From Kitagawia praeruptora (Eukaryota; Streptophyta; Magnoliopsida; Apiales; Apiaceae), in assembly GCA_037693485.1 (NCBI GenBank), contig CM075346.1:91308501-91372500 (forward strand): a DNA stretch of 64,000 nucleotides, read 5' to 3'. Every line of letters begins with the position of its first letter. Within the stretch, counting starts at the first letter, position 1. This document shows positions 56,064-64,000 of this stretch, piece by piece. Below the pieces are notes generated by a model. The model did not search any database. It saw only the letters and a list, made by a program, of their open reading frames with translations, and was not told the origin of the DNA. The position numbers and the translations under genes were made by a program.

Positions 56064-59000
56064 TGTGACGCCCCCAGATCCGGGGTCGGAGATCTAGGCG
56101 CCCACGGTCCATTTTCCATTAATAACATACTTGTTCTTGCACATAATATAAATAAAATAGCCATCGACCCCACAATAAAACTCACACCGCACACACACAC
56201 ACAGGTTAGAGTCTCAGAAATGTCATACATTTGAATAAGTAAAAGTAAAAGTTTTAGAGTTATTACAGACCGAATTAAATAGCATTTATGCTACCAGCAA
56301 CACTTCGATATGAAGCGAAGTTGGCGGCTTAAAAGTTTGTTACGGTACACTGCCTTGCACAGGTCATACTTATAAATAAAACGTACTAACAAAAGTTGCC
56401 AACCAATCCGGCTAATGGGGCCTACCGGTGGAATCTCAACTGCAGCCTGGGGTCTAGTCACCTGCTTTCGAACAGTCTGACAGGTTCTTGCCATTTCTCT
56501 TAGCTGTTGTGTTTGTAAAATTTGAAAACAAGCAAGAGTGAGCAACTATAGCTCAGCAAGAATATATGTATAAGATAAGCAATATAACATTTCATATATT
56601 TAGCAATCATTAAACTCGTTTGTATCAATCAGTTATAAAATCACTTGCCATTATTGATAAATTTCGAAGGTACACCAGTACGTGCCCTTGTTTTCAAAAT
56701 AACCTTGCAGTTTTAGATACTGCATAAAGTCAACATCTTTCTCATCAAAATAGAACACTATCGGCAACTGGCACATAGGCCTGAGATGCAGTGTCAAAGC
56801 ATTTTTCCAAAATGGAGGAATGGGACTTAAAGAAAACATAAAACCTGACAGGGATTGACGATGATCAGTCGCCACATCCGAGTCCAATAATCCGCGGGTC
56901 TTCTCTACCGGTAGAAGGATAGAAACTACATCCGTAACTATCTCCGGGTGGAAACTACATCCGTAATCACCTTCGATGAAAACTACATCCGTAATCATCC
57001 TTCGGCAACACCTGGGCCGGAATAATAATTGATGGACCGCCTGGCTCACGGCCGCTTACACATCCCGGGAATCGTTCGTCAACGGTTCCCACACCTGCCA
57101 GAGTCCCTTTTTCTTTTTTTTTAAAAACTTGATTTTGATTGAAAACAGAGTAATTGTGGTTCGACATCAGTCGACCGATGATTCTTGAAATCATACAAGA
57201 AGCAGAACCTGACCGGGGGTTTTCGGAAATGTTTTGAGTTCGAAAAAGTTCGAGTTTGAAAGTGCTAAAGGTATCTTGGATTAGCTTTGTTTTTAAAATA
57301 GTGAACAATAATTAATAAATGATATTTTAAGATTTAATATTAATAATTAATAAAATAATTATTTAATAAAATAAACTTTTAATCCAAGATAGGGTTTCGA
57401 GTATTTACGAAGAAATGAATACAATACTTGAGTATATGATACTTCCCGAATGACCCTTCGGGTTTTCGTAATCTAGATACGATATAATAATATACCGCTC
57501 CCCGGTCAATAGATATATACGGACCGCTACGACCTCTATTGCTAGAGTCGTTGTCCGAAGAAAATATTTTAATCTAAGTTCAAGGGGTACAAGCATATAT
57601 GTACTTATACAATCTCAATTGCATCAATACTTCGATAAACATAGCATTTGATATAATTGAAAACTACAAACACAACAGTGAAAGTCCTTGTATAGGTATA
57701 AGTTTTGAAAAGTAAACTTGTCTTGGTTTGGTTGGGGTGGTCGAGCGTGCGGAGTGGAACGATCTATACATAAGCAATAACCGCTCGTTAGTACCTTAAC
57801 AATATCTCTTTAATTACGGGGTTTTAGGGGGTACGAAATTAACTTAATGACTTCGTATTATGACACTCTAGCCCCACTATAGGTTCATGTCATCACTCGA
57901 TTACGCTCGTCACTTATTCGACTTAATTTAGTTACCACATTCGAACCATAACCATTACTCCTAGAATTATGCTCCACTAACGACTTTTTCCCTTGCGCGA
58001 AATTTACTCTAGCATTTTTATAAAATTCAAAAATTCATATTTTAATCCAATTCTTTTTGGGTAGCCTTCACCACTGTATTTCCTAGCTTCTCTAATTTTT
58101 CCACGATCCCACATAAATTTTTAAGGGTTTAAACAAGGCTCACAAGGGGGTCACTTAGTGCAGTCCGGATTCCAGGAACACAATTCACTTCTCCGGCCAT
58201 AACTTAAAATCTATACATCACCTAGTCATGAACTTTACATTTCCAGAAACTACATTCAATTATCCTTCCAACAATATATGGTAGGACCTCAGGGGACAAA
58301 ATTTGGGGGTTCAAAACCGGGTTACAAGACAGGTCAATGCTCCTGGAAAAACTCAGCATGCACATACTACTTAGATCAACCATTTTCCACAATTCCACAA
58401 CACAACCAACACTTAATACACTTAGTTCATGGTTCATAACACTCATGGAGATATATATGTTATCCATAATCATAAAAGTCACAATCTCAACATCAAAACT
58501 CAAGATCCAAGTCATCCAATACTTATACAACCAAGATTAGTTCATAAATACATGGATCTACTACCTTACTTTATAAATAACACATAACCAAGAGGGTTTG
58601 AGATTTTTATACCTTCTTGAGCACCTAGGGGCCTTGGATAAGCTTTTCACAACTCAACAACACCTTAGATGGTCTCCTACAACACTTACAATGCAAGATC
58701 TAAAAGAAAATCAAACATAGTTACTATTCACCCAATCTTTAACAATTTGTAACTTGAATTTGGGTGGATGAAATGGCTTGAAATTACTAACATACCTTGT
58801 CTAGATGATGGAGATGGCCTAGGATTTATGTTATGATTTATGAGTGATGGGAAAGGGGGAAGAAGAAATTTTCTTCTTCACCTTTTTTCTTTGGCCGAGA
58901 GCTTCTTCAAGGGGGGGGAGAGTGTTTTGATTTTTTGTGTGGTTGAATGATTAAGTTAATTGATTGGGTGATATGTATTAGTGTATGTATAAGCATGGTA

Positions 59001-59544
59001 CAACATAGGTATGGCTCCTAGTACTTCTTGTCTCCTCCTTTTTGAAAAGCAAGTAACTAGGTACTATTCATCTTCCAATGGCTAACTAGTTTGCTTGATT
59101 TCTAACCACTTGGTTGCATGGGCTTGCATGCAATACTACTCCTTGTATTATTATTCTTCCACCAATGCTTATTATTTAATCTTTAATTCGTATCGTATCT
59201 TAATTAATCTCTCGTAATAATATTTTGTCGCGTAGAGATTTCCCCTATAATTCCTTAAGTACTAATTGTGTAAGTTCCTCGAATGTCCATAATTCCTTGT
59301 CATAATCCTTAATAAATCTTTTAACACTCTAATCATTCTCAAATCCCAAGTTTTATAAATCTTACTAACAATAAGACTCTTGCCTTCACAATCTCCCTTT
59401 TTATCTTACATAGTGAATACAACAACACAGTTTCTCAGACAATCAATTCTATTAATCAACAGGGATGACCAGAAAGGTTCCATATTGACATTGCCACAAG
59501 ATATTAAATAAAAGGAAATATTACCAAAATTTAGGGTTCTTACA
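56064..59544 (-). repeat. 3' LTR of a Tekay/Del chromovirus (3.5 kb)
   Basis: In minus orientation it starts TGTAAGAACCCTAAATTTTG and ends GATCTGGGGGCGTCACA. The polypurine tract AAGGAGGGGAGGC (59557-59545) abuts it. Several open stretches inside are chance frames. The LTR length is typical of Tekay/Del. The partner LTR lies beyond the window. Confidence 0.85.
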
Positions 59545-59577
59545 GCCTCCCCTCCTTAAAAGGATTCCGTCCCGGAA

Positions 59578-62500
59578 TCAGGTTGCAAACAGTTGGGGGT
59601 GCTTTTCACGCATCGCGCTCTCTAGTTCCCACGTTGATTCTTCGACATTTTGATTCCTCCACAAAACTCTCACTAATTTGACAACCTTGTTCCTCAGCAC
59701 CTGTTCCTTTCTATCCATGATTTCTATGGGTTGCTCCACATATGTTAAGTCTGGTTGCAGATCCACTTGATCATGTTCTATCACATGTCGGAAGTCGGTA
59801 TGATAGGGTCGTAGCATGGACACATGGAACACATTATGTACTTGCTGTAAGCTCGGAGGCAAAGCCAATTCATAGGCTAACTTTCCAACTCGTTTCAAGA
59901 TCTCAAAAGGTCCAATAAATCTCGGGCTTAGTTTCCCTTTCTTACCAAATCTCATCAATCCCTTCCACGGTGATACTTTTAACATCACAAACTCTCCTAC
60001 CTCATATTCTTTATCCTTGCGGGACTGGTCCGCATACTTCTTCTGTCTGTCTTGGGCCGCTACCAGCCGTCCTCTTATGATTTCGATAGTCTCTCTTGTC
60101 TGTTGGACCAGTTCAGGCCCTAATATCTTCCGCTCTCCTACTTCTTCCCAACACAAGGGAGATCGACATCTTCGTCCGTACAAAGCTTCATATGGGGGCA
60201 TTCCTATACTCACATGGTAACTGTTGTTGTAGGAAAATTCGATCAACGGCAAGTGGTCGTCCCAACTTCCCTTGAAATCTATGATACATACTCTCAACAT
60301 GTCCTCGATGGTCTGGATGGTCCTCTCACTCTGTCCGTCTGTTTGGGGATGGTATGCAGTACTCATGTTTAACTTAGTCCCCACACAATCCTGAAAACTC
60401 CTCCAGAACCTGGAGTTGAATCTTGGGTCTCTATCTGATACAATGCTCACAGGAACCCCATGCCTAACCACAATCTCCTTTAAGTAGATATCCACCAGCT
60501 TGTCGATAGTGTATCTCTCGTTGATTGGAAGGAAATGTGCTGACTTGGTCAATCTATCAATAATTACCCAAATGGCGTCATGATTAGTCTTGGTCCTTGG
60601 TAATCCGACCACAAAGTCCATCGCAATCTGTTCCCACTTCCTCTCGGGTATCTCTAAGGGTTGCAGCAATCCACTGGGCCTCTGGTGTTCGGCCTTCACT
60701 CTTTGACATGTCAAGCATTTACTTACCCACTCTGCTACGTCCTTCTTCATATTTGGCCACCAATAATACTCTTTCAAATCCCTATACATCTTGGTGCCCC
60801 CAGGGTGAATCGAATACCTTGAACTATGAGCCTCTTGCAAAATCTCGTCTTTTAACTCTTGAACGCTCGGGATCCATATCCTAGATGCGTACCTCATAAT
60901 TCCATTCCCGTCCTTCTCACACTTAACTTCCTCGCCAGTCAAAATTTTCTCCATCGAATTCTTTTCTTCTTCTATCTTTCTTTCCTGGCATAACTTAATC
61001 TTTTCCAATGGCGGTGGTTGGACTTTTATTTCCATTAGACTCTCTTGGCCAATTCCTGGTAACCTCACCTCAATCTCCAGTTTCTCAAGGTCCTTGATCA
61101 ACTCGTCCACTGACGTTATCATCTTGAGTTTCTCCTTTCGGCTAAGTGCATCGGCCACCACGTTGGCCTTCCCTGGGTGATAATGAATCTCACAATCATA
61201 ATCCTTGATTAGTTCTAGCCATCTCCTCTGCCTCATGTTTAACTCTTTCTGAGTGAATATGTACTTTAAACTCTTGTGATCCGTGTAGATTTCACACCTT
61301 TCTCCGTAAAGATAATGTCTCCAGATCTTCAGAGCGAAAACTATCGCTGCTAACTCCAAATCATGGGTGGGGTATCTTATCTCATATTCCTTAAGTTGTC
61401 TGGACGCATACGCAATCACCTTACCGTGCTGCATAAGCACGCACCCTAAACCTTTATGGGATGCGTCACTATAAATCACAAAATCTCCCTTATCATCGGG
61501 TAGGGCTAGTACTGGTGCTGTCACCAACCTCTTTTTCAATTCTTGAAAGCTTTCTTCGCATTTCTCAGTCCACACAAACTTCTCGGTCTTTCGAGTTAGC
61601 CGGGTCAAAGGGGCTGCTATCTTGTCAAAGTCTTGGACAAATCTCCTATAGTAGCCAGCCAACCCTATAAAACTTCTCACCTCTGTCGGAGTGGTTGGTC
61701 TCTCCCAATTTGATACAGCCTCTATCTTGGCTGGGTCCACTAGAATGCCTTGTTCGCTAATCACATGCCCCAAAAACTGAACTTCCTTCAACCAAAATTC
61801 ACACTTCGAGAACTTAGCGTACAACTTTTCTTCTCTTAATGCTCCCAATACAATCCTCAAGTGCTCTGCATGTTCCTCTTTCGTCTTGGAATAAATCAAG
61901 ATGTCATCGATGAAGACTATAACACACTTGTCTAAGTACTTTTTGAAGACTCGATTCATTAAGTCCATGAAAGCTGCGGGTGCATTCGTGAACCCAAACG
62001 ACATTACTAAAAACTCATAGTGTCCGTATCGGGGGCGAAAGGCCGTCTTTGGTATATCTTCTGGCTTAATCCTTAACTGGTGGTACCCGGTTCTCAAATC
62101 GATCTTGGAAAAATAAATCGCGTCCTTTAGTTGGTCAAACAGGTCATCTATCCTGGGCAAAGGATACTTATTCTTTGTGGTCACCTTATTCAACTCCCTG
62201 TAGTCTATGCATAATCTCATACTGCCATCCTTCTTTTTCACGAATAGCACCGGGGCTCCCCACGGTGACACACTAGGTCTTATCATTCCTTTATCCAACA
62301 GCTCTTGCAATTGAGTGGCCAACTCTTTCATCTCCACTGGGGCTAGCCTATATGGGGCTTTTGATATTGGGGCCGTGCCCGGGACTAAGTCTATAGCGAA
62401 CTCTATGTCTCTGTCAGGTGGTAGTCCTGGAAGATCATCCGGAAATACGTCCGCAAACTCATTAACGACTGGGATTTCCTGTAGGTTTAGCGCCTCCTTC

Positions 62501-64000
62501 TTGGTATCCTTCACATAGGCTAAATAGGCTTCGCATCCTTTACGTAACAGCTTTTTAGCTTGAATCATAGTCAGGAACTTTTGGGTTTGTCGTTTTCCAC
62601 TAAACACTACTTCCTCATCCCCTGGCAGTCTTAAACTCACTTTCTTCTTCACACAACCAATCTGAGCTCCATGGGTTGTCAACCAATCCATACCTACTAT
62701 TACGTCAAACTCTCCTAATTTAAAAGGTATTAAATCTACCCGAAAGTGTCGCCCTTCTATTTCTAGGTCGCAACCTGGACATACTTGGTTAACATGAATA
62801 ATTTCATGATTAGCTATCTCTACTTGCAGTCTGTCTCTCAGTGGTTCAGTCTTAAGGCATAACTGATATACAAAATCTAGAGATATGAAAGACTTGGTAG
62901 CTCCCGAATCAAATAAAACATTCGCATTAATTGAGTTGAGTAGTAGGGTACCTGCGATCACATCCGTGTTCCTCACGGCATCTTGCACAGTCATGTTAAA
63001 AGTTCTTGCAGTAGGGGCCCTGTTAGAAGCAGTTCCACTCACTCTTGATGCAGCTGGCCCAGAGGACATACATTCCCTCATTCGGTGCCCCGATTTCCCA
63101 CACTTGAAGCAATTACCTCCGGCACTGGTGTTGTTACTAGTCCCTCGACAGGTGTTAGCATAATGTCCTGTCAGCCCACACTTGAAGCACTTCACATCTT
63201 GCAGGTTACACACGCCCGCATGTTTCCTTCCACATTTATTGCATTCCGGGAGTGGGGCTCGGGGTGGGGTAGAGTAAGATGATCCCTGTGGTCGGCCGCT
63301 CTGGCCCACACTCCAACTTTCAGCTCTCTTGGTTCCAAAGTTTCCGCTGGGTTGGGACATTGTTCCTCGCTTAAATTTGCTCGGAAAGCTCCCTCCCGCA
63401 GAGTTTCCCTTTCGACTATCAAACTTCCTCTTCTTTCCTTCCCTCTCCTTCTGCATCTGTTCACCCCCAGCCTCAACAATCGATGCTTTCTATACCAGGG
63501 TGGCATAGTCTGTCAGCTCAAGAACCGCCACATGATTCTGAATCCATTGCTTTAGCCCCAATTGAAACCTTCGGGCCCTCTTTACCTTAGAGTTCACATA
63601 TTCCGGCACAAACCTTGACAGCTCAGTAAATCTTGCCTCATACTCGGCCACCGTCATGTTACCTTGCTTTAGTTCCAAAAATTTCAGCTCCATTTGAGTT
63701 TCCATGAACCTAGGGAAATACTTTTCCAAGAACAGCTCGCTAAACCTCTCCCAGGTCACCACACCTCTTCCTTCCAAATTCCTTTTAGCTTCCCACCAAT
63801 AGTTTGCCTCACCCTTCAGGAGATAGGTGGCGAAAACAGTCTTCTGTCCTTCAGCGACTCCTAGTATCTCAAAAGATTTTTCCATTTCTTTCAGCTAGGC
63901 TCTTGCCTCGACCGGGTCTGCAGTTCCCTTAAACTCCGGGGGTTTCAGGGATTTGAAATTCCGAAAGGCATTGGCATTCGCATTGTTGAGTGGTGGCTGA
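59578..64000 (-). pseudogene. Tekay/Del-type gag-pol polyprotein with chromodomain (partial, two stops in gag)
   Basis: One continuous frame from the right edge to TGA-adjacent stop at 59578. Gag: GTADPVEA, LLKGEANYWWE, YFPRFMETQM. Then zinc knuckles [14 protein letters not shown] and [14 protein letters not shown] (plus [12 protein letters not shown]), protease [15 protein letters not shown] with [20 protein letters not shown] and FIDD ([13 protein letters not shown]), RNase H ([13 protein letters not shown]), integrase with [11 protein letters not shown]...CLTCQ, D (MDFVVGLP), D (SDRDPRF), E ([14 protein letters not shown]), and a C-terminal chromodomain ([20 protein letters not shown] ... 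STWELESAM). Two in-frame TAG codons interrupt gag, at 63897-63895 and 63492-63490; both fit single C-to-T or G-to-A transitions. The 1,292 codons after the second stop are fully open. N-terminus is outside the window. Confidence 0.92.

Overview
The window reads as intergenic DNA of a eudicot plant: AT-rich, intron-containing gene fragments with plant GT-AG splice sites, telo-box motifs, and plant transposon families (Copia, Gypsy, LINE/L1, CACTA, hAT, MULE, PIF/Harbinger and Stowaway MITEs). I found no complete host gene and no tRNA, rRNA or CRISPR. Style of the Copia element hints at Apiaceae, but that is a guess. Nearly every recognisable protein is transposon-encoded and broken; host-like sequence is limited to captured exons.

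Layout. 1-1790: right-hand end of a CACTA element carrying one CTP synthase exon (739-819, minus) and a telo-box tandem repeat; it sits inside a LINE. 1791-12475: the LINE (RT C-terminus, zf-RVT, RNase H), itself split at 2527-11174 by a minus-strand non-autonomous Gypsy (Athila/Tat-like) element with a TCTAT target duplication and a nested solo LTR. 12745-13992: hAT-like element containing a Stowaway MITE. 14225-18913: a PIF/Harbinger-like frame holding a CACTA end and a seven-exon Ulp1-type peptidase gene relic. 18914-30079: AT-rich desert with MITEs of several families, including four elements sitting in (TA)n microsatellites (22951-24879), two of which carry GCGAAGC mini-hairpins.

30084-49637 is a clear nest: a small non-autonomous LTR element has an 18.2-kb CACTA in its 3' LTR; the CACTA carries a captured CCR4-NOT subunit 1 fragment; and a 12.1-kb Copia element has inserted into an intron of that fragment. 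The Copia has near-identical LTRs but ten premature stops and a frameshift in gag-pol, an extra 1,082-codon reading frame downstream of pol, and a small antisense gene-like unit between them.

49638-56063: rearranged Gypsy fragments with two 3' ends facing outward and a repeat-expanded gag. 56064-64000: a minus-strand Tekay/Del-type chromovirus with a 3.5-kb LTR and an almost intact polyprotein (two TAG codons in gag), running off the right edge.

The genes do not form a pathway; the story is nested insertion and gene-fragment capture. All boundaries, counts and divergences were read by eye, without alignment or database search.
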